From NCBI RefSeq assembly GCF_042675725.1, contig NZ_JBHTJN010000004.1, positions 62,001 to 126,000 on the forward strand: DNA of 64,000 bases, given 5' to 3'. The position numbers and the translations under genes are program-made. Source of the DNA: Seminibacterium arietis. Lineage in GTDB: Bacteria; Pseudomonadota; Gammaproteobacteria; Enterobacterales; Pasteurellaceae. This document shows positions 17,549-26,211 of the stretch, in pieces (positions within the stretch are counted from its first letter, which is position 1; each line of letters opens with the position of its first letter). The notes below the pieces were generated by a model. It had not been told where the DNA came from. It saw only the letters and a list, made by a program, of their open reading frames with translations, and did not search any database.

Positions 17549-17929
17549 TTAATCTTCTATGTGATGTTTTTCATCTTCACGTACAACGTTAGTAACTAGA
17601 TTTGACATACGCATTCCTTCAATCAAAGATTGATCATAAATAAAACGCAATTCAGGAACGATACGCAATCGCATACTTTTTGCCAACAAAGAACGAATAT
17701 AAGGGGAAGCTTTATGTAGTCCTTCCATACCACTTTTAACAGCACTTTCATCATGATCGAACAAAAATGTGACAAACACTTTAGCATAAGCTAAATCTTT
17801 TGATACTTCTACATCAGACACAGTCACCATACCAATGCGAGGGTCTTTCACTTCTCGCTGCAAAATGATTGCTATTTCTTTTTGTAATTCTTGTGCGACA
17901 CGATCTGCACGTTTAAATTCTCTCGCCAT
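17549..17929 (-). CDS. rbfA: 30S ribosome-binding factor RbfA
   Basis: A single KH-like domain protein needed for late 16S rRNA 5'-end maturation and cold adaptation. I start at MAREFKRADRV because E. coli RbfA begins MAKEF and a GGAG box sits six bases upstream of this ATG. Earlier ATG and TTG codons (17941, 17944) would add only four or five residues and would include that box. 126 residues. Conserved EVKDPRIGMVTVSDVEVSKD. It heads the rbfA-truB-(yffB) row; the 272-bp gap upstream holds its promoter. Confidence 0.94.
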   Translation of the reverse strand: MAREFKRADRVAQELQKEIAIILQREVKDPRIGMVTVSDVEVSKDLAYAKVFVTFLFDHDESAVKSGMEGLHKASPYIRSLLAKSMRLRIVPELRFIYDQSLIEGMRMSNLVTNVVREDEKHHIED

Positions 17930-18201
17930 AGCATTCTCCATCAATATTTACACCCAAAATCTAAATAACGATTTAATAATTATTATTTTCTTAATTAATC
18001 AAAACCTGATTGATGATAGTGTAAAACCTTTTTTTCCGCAAGAAAAAGAAAATAAACCATACAGTTAGGAAATAAAAATATGTAGAGTTGAAATAAAAAA
18101 TTTAATTCACCAAAAAAACTAAGCGTTATTACTTATAAATAGTTAGACAATTTAATTAAAAAATGATAAAAACAAGAAAATTGTAACTATATGAGACATA
18201 C

Positions 18202-18396
18202 ATGAGTTTATTTTTTATTATTCATTTTATAGAAATAATAAGCACGGTGATGATCTATGCATTAGTTGCTTATTTTTTCCTTTTTAGAAAGAATTTCGAA
18301 ATGACTCTTTTATCATCTTTCCTTGCTGGTGCGGTACTTATAATACCAAATATACTCATATTATTTGCTTTCTTATTTCGGTTATACCTTACTTAA
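18202..18396 (+). CDS. Small hydrophobic membrane protein, first of a tandem pair
   Basis: 64 residues with two predicted membrane segments: FIIHFIEIISTVMIYALVAY (residues ~5-24), then a short basic loop LFRKNFEMTL, then SFLAGAVLIIPNILILFAFL (~39-58). I do not recognise a family. It is clearly related to the next ORF: both start MS, share an E at residue 11, AYFFLF.K, TL.SS and a Gly in the second helix. That pairing supports the start codon although the ribosome-binding site is weak (GAGAC). Base composition is like the neighbours. It lies between rbfA and pdxT. A holin- or toxin-like role is possible but not shown. Confidence 0.6.
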   Translation: MSLFFIIHFIEIISTVMIYALVAYFFLFRKNFEMTLLSSFLAGAVLIIPNILILFAFLFRLYLT

Positions 18397-18406
18397 GGAG
18401 TATCTA

Positions 18407-18589
18407 ATGTCATTTTATTTTGCTTTTCGTTTAGTTGAGGCTATAGGATTCACTCTTGTTTACGGAGCGATTGCGTACTTTTTCCTGTTCGAAAAGAAAT
18501 TAAAAATCACATTAAAATCTTCTCTTCTACTTGGTATCTTAATCATGGTAGTGAAATATCTATCTGTTCTTTGGTGGCCATTGTTGTAA
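18407..18589 (+). CDS. Small hydrophobic membrane protein, second of a tandem pair
   Basis: 60 residues, starting MSFYFAFRLVEAIGF. The start is set by a strong AAGGAG six bases upstream; this box overlaps the stop codon of the first ORF, so translation is probably coupled. An in-frame ATG at 18365 lies inside the first ORF and is unlikely. Two membrane segments (~8-24 and ~39-55) flank the basic loop EKKLKITLKSS. The paralogy with the upstream ORF (AYFFLF.K...TL.SS.L.G) indicates a tandem duplication. The C-terminus ends in aromatic residues (LWWPLL). Function unknown. Confidence 0.65.
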   Translation: MSFYFAFRLVEAIGFTLVYGAIAYFFLFEKKLKITLKSSLLLGILIMVVKYLSVLWWPLL

Positions 18590-18657
18590 TATAGTCATTG
18601 ATAACAGGGGAAAAGTGCGGTTTGAAATTATAGGGAAATTCAAAGAAATAACATCAC

Positions 18658-18741
18658 GTTTTCGTTCCGAAACCATTTTTTAACATATTGAATTTATTAA
18701 AAATAAATTTATGAAAAACCGCATAATAACGGAACGAAAAC
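18658..18741. repeat. 12-bp inverted repeat enclosing a nested hairpin
   Basis: GTTTTCGTTCCG (18658-18669) is matched by CGGAACGAAAAC (18730-18741). The 60-bp interior contains a second pair, AATTTATT / AATAAATT (18691-18709). It lies between the small membrane genes and the pdxT 3' end and is too large for an ordinary terminator. No target-site duplication is evident at the ends. Confidence 0.7.
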
Positions 18742-18768
18742 ACATAGCCAACCCTTAAAAATAAAAGA

Positions 18769-19377
18769 TTAGTTAGATTTTTTAATTAAATCCAAAAATA
18801 ACCTCATCACTGCTGTATTATCGGTCAATTCAGGATGAAATGAACAAGCAACTAAATTTTTTTGTTTTGCTAATACTACATTTCCATTAAATTCAGCTAA
18901 TACCTCCACTTCGCTTTTCTGCTCTGTACTTAAATTAACCTTTTCAATTATAGGTGCTCGAATAAATATCGCAGGGAAAGAATCAATCAATCCCTTAATT
19001 TTCAAATCGACCTGAAAACTTTCAACTTGTCGCCCAAAAGCATTACGTTGCACGCGAATATCCATTAGTTGTAAATGAGGTTGTTCTGCTCCAGCTAACT
19101 CTTTTGCTAATAAAATCATACCTGCACAAGTACCCAAAATAGGTTTTTGCTGAGAAGAAAAATCACGAATTGCTTCAATAAAACCACATTGTCGCATTAA
19201 ATGACCTATTGCTGTACTTTCCCCTCCTGGTAAAATTAAAGCATCTAATTCAGACAATTGGGAAGTTTTCTTTACAGCAACTCCCCTCGCTCCTAACTGT
19301 GCAATTTGTTGCAAATGTTCAGTTACAGCACCTTGTAGAGCTAATACGCCTATTTTATAAGAAGAATAATCTTGCAT
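18769..19377 (-). CDS. pdxT: Pyridoxal 5'-phosphate synthase glutaminase subunit PdxT
   Basis: Releases ammonia from glutamine and passes it to PdxS. I start at MQDYSSYKIGVLALQG, one base after the pdxS stop; a GTG four codons earlier would overlap pdxS. 202 residues. Class I glutaminase features: ALQGAVTEH, PGGESTAIGHL, the nucleophile Cys in GTCAGMILL and the His/Glu pair in SFHPELT. It is co-transcribed with pdxS. Confidence 0.96.
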   Translation of the reverse strand: MQDYSSYKIGVLALQGAVTEHLQQIAQLGARGVAVKKTSQLSELDALILPGGESTAIGHLMRQCGFIEAIRDFSSQQKPILGTCAGMILLAKELAGAEQPHLQLMDIRVQRNAFGRQVESFQVDLKIKGLIDSFPAIFIRAPIIEKVNLSTEQKSEVEVLAEFNGNVVLAKQKNLVACSFHPELTDNTAVMRLFLDLIKKSN

Positions 19378-19378
19378 A

Positions 19379-20266
19379 TTACCAACCACGCTCTTGCATT
19401 CTATCTGCTGGAGTTAATAAATTAATGTCCAACCCTTTCATTGGTTCTCCTAGCTCTTCTGATAAACGAGCAATAAGATCATAATCTTGATAATGAGTAG
19501 TAGCTTGCACAATAGCTTTAGCAAATTTTTCTGGATTCTCCGCTTTAAAAATACCTGAACCAACAAACACACCATCAGCCCCAAGTTCCATCATTAATGC
19601 AGCATCCGCAGGTGTTGCAACGCCACCAGCGGCAAAATTTACTACAGGTAATTTGCCTAATAATTTAATTTGTCTCAATAGTTCAAAAGGTGCGGCAAGA
19701 TTTTTAGCTTCAGTCATTAATTCATCATTTGTCATTGCAACAATTTTACGTAATTGAGCATTTACTTTCCGCATATGTCGAACCGCTTCTACAATATTAC
19801 CAGTACCAGGCTCACCTTTAGTACGTAACATTGATGCCCCTTCGCCAATACGACGTAATGCTTCACCTAAATCTCGACAACCACAAACAAAAGGAACGGT
19901 GAAATCACTTTTTAATAAATGAAATTCTTCATCGGCAGGAGTTAACACCTCACTTTCATCTATATAATCTACTCCCATTGATTCCAATACTCGAGCTTCC
20001 GTAATATGACCAATGCGTACTTTACCCATTACAGGAATGGATACTGCATTCATTATCTCTTTGACTAATTTAGGATTTGCCATTCGAGCAACGCCACCAG
20101 CTGCTCGAATATCTGATGGAACACGCTCTAATGCCATCACTGCAACAGCACCTGCTGCTTCAGCAACACGAGCCTGCTCTGCATTAACAACATCCATAAT
20201 AACTCCGCCTTTTTGCATTTGAGCCATACCACGTTTTACCACATCTGAACCCAATAATTTACTCAT
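19379..20266 (-). CDS. pdxS: Pyridoxal 5'-phosphate synthase subunit PdxS
   Basis: Builds PLP directly from ribose 5-phosphate, glyceraldehyde 3-phosphate and ammonia. 295 residues. Conserved features: MDVVNAEQA, ALERVPSDIRAAGGVARM, the active-site Lys in PVMGKVRIGH, and GADGVFVGSGIF. A good AGGAGG precedes the start. This is the DXP-independent route, which H. influenzae also has. The divergent pdxR at 20367 probably controls it. Confidence 0.97.
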   Translation of the reverse strand: MSKLLGSDVVKRGMAQMQKGGVIMDVVNAEQARVAEAAGAVAVMALERVPSDIRAAGGVARMANPKLVKEIMNAVSIPVMGKVRIGHITEARVLESMGVDYIDESEVLTPADEEFHLLKSDFTVPFVCGCRDLGEALRRIGEGASMLRTKGEPGTGNIVEAVRHMRKVNAQLRKIVAMTNDELMTEAKNLAAPFELLRQIKLLGKLPVVNFAAGGVATPADAALMMELGADGVFVGSGIFKAENPEKFAKAIVQATTHYQDYDLIARLSEELGEPMKGLDINLLTPADRMQERGW

Positions 20267-20366
20267 TTTTTCCTCCTTTGTTGGTCAATTATTTATTCGG
20301 CGGTCATTTTGTGCTATTTTAAGCATGATTAAAAGTGTCAAAATTGATAATATTAATGGGGTCAGA
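20267..20366. promoter_or_regulatory. Divergent pdxS/pdxR promoter region with repeated GGTCA
   Basis: The gap between the two start codons holds GGTCA at 20283 and 20302 (19 bp apart), with a third at 20360 (58 bp on), all on the plus strand. On the minus strand TTGACA (complement of 20336-20341) is a possible pdxS -35 box, but no matching -10 box is convincing. Direct repeats are common MocR/PdxR operators; these are candidates only. Confidence 0.35.
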
Positions 20367-21773
20367 ATGAAGAAATTGAATTATCATTTAGATAAAAACA
20401 TACAAACTCCTCTTTATCTACAACTCTATCAGCAAATTAAACTAGCAATTTGTCAACAAAAACTAATCTATGGTGAGGCTCTACCATCAAAAAATAAATT
20501 AAAAGATTACTTAAAAATTAGTCGCAATACGGTAGAAGGTGCTTATAATCAACTAAGTGCTGAAGGATACATTCAATCTAAGCCTCGAAAAGGTTTTTTT
20601 GTCTGTTTTAAAATTGATCAGCATATTCAATTACATAAAAAAGTAAAAAAACTACCGCACTTACTTTCTAATAAATCTATTAAATTTGATTTAAATCCTC
20701 ACAAAATAGATAGCCGTCGATTTCCTTTTCAAGCTTGGAAAAAGTGCGGTCGGCTTTGCTATAATTCTTCAAAGCGAGAACTATTACATTTAGGTGATCC
20801 AAAAGGAGATTTAAATTTGCGTCTTGAAATTGCAAATTATCTCTCCGCCTCTAGAGGGGTCAATTGTGTCGCTGAACAAATTATTATTGCAGCAGGAGTA
20901 GAAAGTTGCTTACAGCAGTTGATTTTACTATTTAATCAAATTGATCCTAAACAGCATTTTATCTATGCAATGGAAAGTTTAGGTTATGAAAAAGTAGAAA
21001 AGTTATTACATTTACATGATAAACCCGTAGTAAAACTTCCAATCAATTCCTCTGAGCAAGGAATAAATTTAGCTTTTTTAGAACAACAACGAGTGAATGT
21101 TGCCTATCTAACACCCTCACATTTATATCCATTTGGGCAAGTAATGTCAATTAGCCAACGTCACCAATTACTCGAATGGGCAAACGCAGCTCCAAATCGA
21201 TATATTATAGAAGATGATTATGATAGTGAATTTCGCTACAAAGGTAAGCCAATTCCCTCACTACAAAGTTTAGATTTCCATGAACGTGTCATTTATTTTG
21301 GTTCTTTTTCTAAATTAATTATGCCTGTTTTAAGGACAAGTTTTATGGTCTTACCTGAAAATTTATTGCAACAATATGAAAAATACTGCAATTTTTCTCA
21401 TTCAACGGTTTCCCGCTTTGAGCAACAACGATTAGCTAATTTTATGCAACAAGGGGAATTTGAAAGGCACATTCACCGAATGCGTACCGCTTATCGGCGA
21501 AAAATGGAGCTACTTTGTAGTTTACTACACCCCTATAAAAATGAGATTAGTTACTATGGTGAACATTCGGGCGTTTATTTATTAATTGAACTCTTAGATG
21601 AACATCGAACTTCTACAGAATTAAGTCAAATCGCATTACAAAATGACATTCAAGTTTACCCTATAGAATATTCAAGCCGACATTTATTTGTATTAGGCTT
21701 TGGCGATTTAACTGAAACAGAATTAGAAAGTGCGGTAAAAAAATTATTAATTATTTGGGGATATGAGGTTTGA
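20367..21773 (+). CDS. pdxR: MocR-family transcriptional regulator PdxR
   Basis: A GntR-type winged helix joined to an aminotransferase-like domain; such proteins sense PLP and control pdxST. I start at MKKLNYHLDK (468 residues), preceded by GGGG at the right distance; an ATG at 20325 would add 14 residues. The DNA-binding part (residues ~12-75) contains PLYLQLYQQIK and LKISRNTVEGAYNQL. The type-I aminotransferase part has EDDYDSEFRYKG and the PLP-binding Lys in GSFSKL. It is divergent from pdxST. It contains three uptake sequences (20654, 20742, 21728). Confidence 0.88.
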   Translation: MKKLNYHLDKNIQTPLYLQLYQQIKLAICQQKLIYGEALPSKNKLKDYLKISRNTVEGAYNQLSAEGYIQSKPRKGFFVCFKIDQHIQLHKKVKKLPHLLSNKSIKFDLNPHKIDSRRFPFQAWKKCGRLCYNSSKRELLHLGDPKGDLNLRLEIANYLSASRGVNCVAEQIIIAAGVESCLQQLILLFNQIDPKQHFIYAMESLGYEKVEKLLHLHDKPVVKLPINSSEQGINLAFLEQQRVNVAYLTPSHLYPFGQVMSISQRHQLLEWANAAPNRYIIEDDYDSEFRYKGKPIPSLQSLDFHERVIYFGSFSKLIMPVLRTSFMVLPENLLQQYEKYCNFSHSTVSRFEQQRLANFMQQGEFERHIHRMRTAYRRKMELLCSLLHPYKNEISYYGEHSGVYLLIELLDEHRTSTELSQIALQNDIQVYPIEYSSRHLFVLGFGDLTETELESAVKKLLIIWGYEV

Positions 21774-21849
21774 AGCAAATATTACATAGTATTTTATAGA
21801 TTTTATTTTTCAGTTTATAACCCCAAACAGTGTAAAACTTGACACACTT

Positions 21850-22905
21850 TTATCTATTGGGTTCTATCGATTGCTCACTAATTTTAACTGATAGTTCCGT
21901 GAGATGTTGCCAAATATCAGTGATAAATTCTTGTTTGATGAGGCGTTCAATTTCCGCCATTTGTTGAATATATTGGTAAAGTTGACGAAAACTCATGCGT
22001 CGGATAGCCTGAGTATACAAACTACGACGATTTTGCCAGATCTTTAATTGATCAAACCGCTGGCGAAGATCCGTTGTCAATAATAAAGAATCAATGTTTG
22101 TGATTCGTTGTGGCTGAGTCAATTTTAATATAATCAATAACTCACGTTGTAGAGTTCGTAACAAAATAATCGGTTGTATTTCGTCCGCTCGCAAGCCATT
22201 TATAATGTGTTGTACTCGGTGCGTTTTTCCCTCTAATATTGCATCAATCCATTGAAATACGGTAAATATTGAAGACTGTTCAATATTTTTTTTAACTCGA
22301 TTAAATGTTAATTTATTATCAGGATACAGTAATGAAAGCTGCTGTAAAGTCTGTTTCAACGCAAGTAAATTATTTTCATAGTTATAACAAAGTAGCTTGA
22401 CTGCATCTTCTTCAATATTTAAATTCATCGATTTTGCTCGATTCAAAATCCATCGAGGCAATTGTTCAATTGTAGGCGTTTGGCAATTTACACTAACTAA
22501 TCTTGGCTCATAATATTTTGCTTCAATAAACCAATCTTGGTTTTCTATTGTTTTAGTCAATTTAGGAATTTGTAAAATCAATAGAATATCATCATGTAAG
22601 TATTTAATAAGTTCACATAGACTTTTTTGTATAAGTGCGGTGAGATTTTCGGGTAAATTTAAAATAATGATTTGGCGACGAGAAAAGAGTCCGAAAGACT
22701 GTAATCTCTCAAATAAATCATTCCAGTTAGTTGAATTATCAATATCGATTTCGAATTTTTCATCAAATCCCTGTCGCATAGCCGTATGGCAAATCAGATC
22801 TTTACTTTCAATCAGTAATAAGTGGTCGCCTCCCAGCAAATAATAGAGTTTTGCTAAGCTATTACTAAGGGATTGAGGCAATTGCTCCGTAAAAATACGG
22901 TTCAT
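21850..22905 (-). CDS. holA: DNA polymerase III delta subunit HolA
   Basis: The clamp-loader subunit that opens the beta clamp. 351 residues (E. coli 343). It begins MNRIFTEQLPQSL; the LYYLLGGDHLLLIES segment is the family's start of the AAA-like domain I. The C-terminal helical domain III follows. It overlaps the lptE stop by one base (TAATG), so the genes are translationally coupled. leuS-lptE-holA is the E. coli order as well. Uptake sequence at 22633. Confidence 0.93.
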   Translation of the reverse strand: MNRIFTEQLPQSLSNSLAKLYYLLGGDHLLLIESKDLICHTAMRQGFDEKFEIDIDNSTNWNDLFERLQSFGLFSRRQIIILNLPENLTALIQKSLCELIKYLHDDILLILQIPKLTKTIENQDWFIEAKYYEPRLVSVNCQTPTIEQLPRWILNRAKSMNLNIEEDAVKLLCYNYENNLLALKQTLQQLSLLYPDNKLTFNRVKKNIEQSSIFTVFQWIDAILEGKTHRVQHIINGLRADEIQPIILLRTLQRELLIILKLTQPQRITNIDSLLLTTDLRQRFDQLKIWQNRRSLYTQAIRRMSFRQLYQYIQQMAEIERLIKQEFITDIWQHLTELSVKISEQSIEPNR

Positions 22906-23405
22906 TATTTAACCAACTCACGATTAAAACTAATCATTTTCGTGATTAGTTGACGAGCGGCTTGTTCATACATGTCATGCCAAATGACCTCTTTTTCTGT
23001 CGATTTTGCTAATGCTGCTCGAGAGTTATCAAAAAAAGTGCGGTTTACCGCTGCTTTAATTGGGTATACTTTTTGATCAGATAGCTTGAGTGTAGCTTCA
23101 ACTTCGATAATTAATATTTTTTCAGCTTCCCTTCCACTTTTAAAAATAGAAGCTACTTGATCATTTGTTATAGTTTTATTGATACGCAACACTGGTATAG
23201 TTTGACTATCTTCAACTAACTTCACGCCATTTTCTTGCAATTGTTTACGCATCGCCGTCACTATTGGACTGTAAGTATCTTGGCTTTCTAAATGTAACCT
23301 TTTTAGTTGAGACGGGATCAATTCTCCATGTTGAAAATGAAAACCACAGCCTACCACTAAAAAAAGTGCGGTAGAAATTAAGATCATTTTTATTGTATTT
23401 AGCAT
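22905..23405 (-). CDS. lptE: LPS-assembly lipoprotein LptE
   Basis: The outer-membrane plug of the LptDE complex that inserts LPS. I start at MLNTIKMILISTALF because GGGAG lies just upstream and it gives a short lipoprotein signal; the lipobox is LVVGC, with the Cys at residue 20. 166 residues. GFHFQHGELIPSQLKRLHLES matches the family's first strand. It has two uptake sequences (23036, 23364), one within the signal region. It sits between leuS and holA in one operon. Confidence 0.93.
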   Translation of the reverse strand: MLNTIKMILISTALFLVVGCGFHFQHGELIPSQLKRLHLESQDTYSPIVTAMRKQLQENGVKLVEDSQTIPVLRINKTITNDQVASIFKSGREAEKILIIEVEATLKLSDQKVYPIKAAVNRTFFDNSRAALAKSTEKEVIWHDMYEQAARQLITKMISFNRELVK

Positions 23406-23473
23406 AAAATCTCCCAACGATCTGAAAATATAGTAAAAATCAACGCAGATAGTTTACATCTGCGTTGATTTCG

Positions 23474-26056
23474 TTATTTAGCGACAAAACTCAACAATTT
23501 ACCTGGTACATAAATCACTTTCTGCACCGTTAAGTTTTCTAAAAACTTCGCTACGTTGTTATCAGCTAAAGCAACTTGTTTAATTTGCTCTTCTGTCATA
23601 TTTGCTGGTACAGTAATTTTCGCTCTGACTTTTCCATTTACTTGTATTACGACTAATTTTTCATCATCAATCATTGCTTTTTCATCGGCTTCTACCCAAG
23701 GAGCAAAATCAATAATGTTATCGTTACCTAATACTTGCCATAATTTAAAACAAATATGTGGTGTGATTGGATAAAGCATTCTGACTACCGCACTTAGTGC
23801 CTCAGCCATAACAGCACGATCTTGCTCTTCCGCTAATGGTGCTTTAGTTAGCTTATTCATTAATTCCATTATTGCAGCGATAGCGGTGTTAAAAGTTTGG
23901 CGACGCCCAATATCATCAGTTACTTTTGCTATGGTTTTGTGTATATCACGGCGTAACGATTTTTGATTGGTAGAAAGTGAAGTAGGATCTACCGCACTTT
24001 GAGCTGGATTTTGTACATATTCAAATACTAAATTCCATAAACGTCTTAAGAAACGATTAGCACCTTCAACGCCTGATTCTTGCCATTCCAAAGTCATTTC
24101 TGCTGGAGATGCAAACATCATGAATAATCGCACAGTATCTGCACCATATTTTTGTACCATTTCTTGCGGATCAATACCGTTATTTTTCGATTTTGACATT
24201 TTAGTCATGCCGCTATGCACTAGCTCATTTCCTTGATCGTCAACGGCTTTTATGATACGACCTTTTTCATCACGTTCTAATGTGACCTTTGTTGGAGAAA
24301 CCCAAATGCGTTCATTGCTTGGGCTGGTGTAATAAAATGCATCGGCTAGCACCATACCTTGACAAAGTAATCTAGTAGCTGGCTCATCAGAATTCAAAAT
24401 GCCTGCATCACGCAATAATTTATGGAAGAAACGGAAATATAATAAGTGCATCGTAGCATGTTCAATACCACCAATATATTGATCTACAGGTAACCAATAA
24501 TTCGCTTCATCGCTATCTAACATGCCATCTTGATATTGTGGACAAGTATAACGAGCATAATACCAAGAAGATTCCATAAAGGTATCAAAAGTATCTGTTT
24601 CTTTTAAGGCAGGCTCACCCTTGTAAAGAGTTTTTGCCCAGTTTGGATCTGCTTTAATCGGGCTTTTGACACCATCCATCACAACATTTTCAGGTAATAC
24701 AACAGGTAAATCTTCCATTGGAACAGGTACAACATCTCCATTTTCAAGGGTCAGCATTGGAATTGGTGCTCCCCAGTAACGTTGACGAGAAACGCCCCAA
24801 TCACGCAAACGGTAATTTACTTGGCGTTTTCCTACTCCCATCTTTTCTAATTTATCGGCAATGCCGTTAAAAGCTGCTGTAAAATCTAAGCCATTGAATT
24901 CATCTGAATTAATATTCAGTCCATATTCGGTATAAGCTTTTTCTGAAATATCTAAAGACGAGCCATCCGCTGGCGTGATCACAGGATTGATCGGAAGTCC
25001 ATATTTAGTAGCAAATTCATAATCACGTTGGTCATGAGCAGGCACAGCCATTACTGCACCCGTTCCGTAATGCATCAACACAAAATTAGCAACCCAAATA
25101 GGAATCAATTTACCTGTGATCGGATGAACGGCATTAATACCCGTTGGCATGCCTTTTTTCTCCATAGTTGCCAACTCTGCTTCAGCAACTTTAGTATTTT
25201 TGCACTCTTGAATAAATTTCGCTAAGTCAGGATTACTTTTTGCAGCATACTCTGCTAATGGATGCCCTGCTGCCACTGCCATATAGGAAACACCGTAAAA
25301 AGTGTCAGGGCGAGTCGTATAAACGCTTACAGTTTCATTGGAATTCTCAATATTAAAAGTAATTTCAACGCCTTCTGAACGACCAATCCAGTTTTTTTGC
25401 ATTGTTTTTACAGTATCTGGCCATTGTGGTAGCTGATCCAACCCACCTAGTAATTGTTCTGCATAATCAGTAATTTTAATAAACCATTGTGGGATCTCAC
25501 GTTGCTCTACAGGGCTATCACATCGCCAACAACAGCCTTCATGAACTTGTTCATTTGCTAATACCGTTTCATCGTTAGGACACCAGTTTACTGTTGAGGT
25601 TTTTTTATACACTAAACCTTTTTTATACAATTCTGTAAAAAACCATTGTTCCCACTTATAGTATTCAGGTCGGCAAGTCGTGACTTCACGATCCCAATCA
25701 TAAGAAAAACCCAATATTTTCAATTGGTTTTTCATATATTCAATATTTTCATAAGTCCATTTAGCAGGTGCTGTGTTGTTTTTTACGGCAGCTCCTTCAG
25801 CAGGCAACCCAAAAGCGTCCCATCCCATTGGCTGTAATACGTTTTTTCCAATCATACGTTGGTAACGAGAAATTACATCACCAATAGTGTAGTTACGAAC
25901 GTGTCCCATATGCAAACGCCCAGATGGATACGGTAACATTGAAAGACAATAATATTTTTCTTTGGAATTATCTTTAATAGCTTTAAATGTTTTATTTTCA
26001 TGCCAATATTTTTGCACTTCCGCTTCAATAAGATCAGGGCGATATTGCTGTTGCAT
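23474..26056 (-). CDS. leuS: Leucyl-tRNA synthetase
   Basis: Charges tRNA-Leu. 860 residues, as in E. coli. The class I HIGH motif appears as GRLHMGHVRN, and the KMSKS motif as TKMSKSKNNG. The CP1 editing domain lies between them with TTRPDTFYGVSYMA. The zinc-binding Cys set is visible in NWCPNDETVLANEQV and CCWRCDS. First gene of leuS-lptE-holA. The 155-bp upstream gap holds an uptake sequence (26093) and no visible leader peptide. Confidence 0.97.
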   Translation of the reverse strand: MQQQYRPDLIEAEVQKYWHENKTFKAIKDNSKEKYYCLSMLPYPSGRLHMGHVRNYTIGDVISRYQRMIGKNVLQPMGWDAFGLPAEGAAVKNNTAPAKWTYENIEYMKNQLKILGFSYDWDREVTTCRPEYYKWEQWFFTELYKKGLVYKKTSTVNWCPNDETVLANEQVHEGCCWRCDSPVEQREIPQWFIKITDYAEQLLGGLDQLPQWPDTVKTMQKNWIGRSEGVEITFNIENSNETVSVYTTRPDTFYGVSYMAVAAGHPLAEYAAKSNPDLAKFIQECKNTKVAEAELATMEKKGMPTGINAVHPITGKLIPIWVANFVLMHYGTGAVMAVPAHDQRDYEFATKYGLPINPVITPADGSSLDISEKAYTEYGLNINSDEFNGLDFTAAFNGIADKLEKMGVGKRQVNYRLRDWGVSRQRYWGAPIPMLTLENGDVVPVPMEDLPVVLPENVVMDGVKSPIKADPNWAKTLYKGEPALKETDTFDTFMESSWYYARYTCPQYQDGMLDSDEANYWLPVDQYIGGIEHATMHLLYFRFFHKLLRDAGILNSDEPATRLLCQGMVLADAFYYTSPSNERIWVSPTKVTLERDEKGRIIKAVDDQGNELVHSGMTKMSKSKNNGIDPQEMVQKYGADTVRLFMMFASPAEMTLEWQESGVEGANRFLRRLWNLVFEYVQNPAQSAVDPTSLSTNQKSLRRDIHKTIAKVTDDIGRRQTFNTAIAAIMELMNKLTKAPLAEEQDRAVMAEALSAVVRMLYPITPHICFKLWQVLGNDNIIDFAPWVEADEKAMIDDEKLVVIQVNGKVRAKITVPANMTEEQIKQVALADNNVAKFLENLTVQKVIYVPGKLLSFVAK

Positions 26057-26211
26057 AATAGTACCTTTAATTAAAAAAATTGTTCAAAAAACACCGCACT
26101 TTTTACTTCGATAACTTAAAAGTCGGCTGAAAGTTTAATTGAAAAAACGCAATATAGAATACAGTAAAATAGGCTAAATTAACAGAACTTTAGAGAAATA
26201 CCGCATTTTCC

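Noticed and set aside
18658..18741. Insertion sequence or phage attachment site
   Set aside because: No transposase or integrase, no target duplication and no tRNA nearby.
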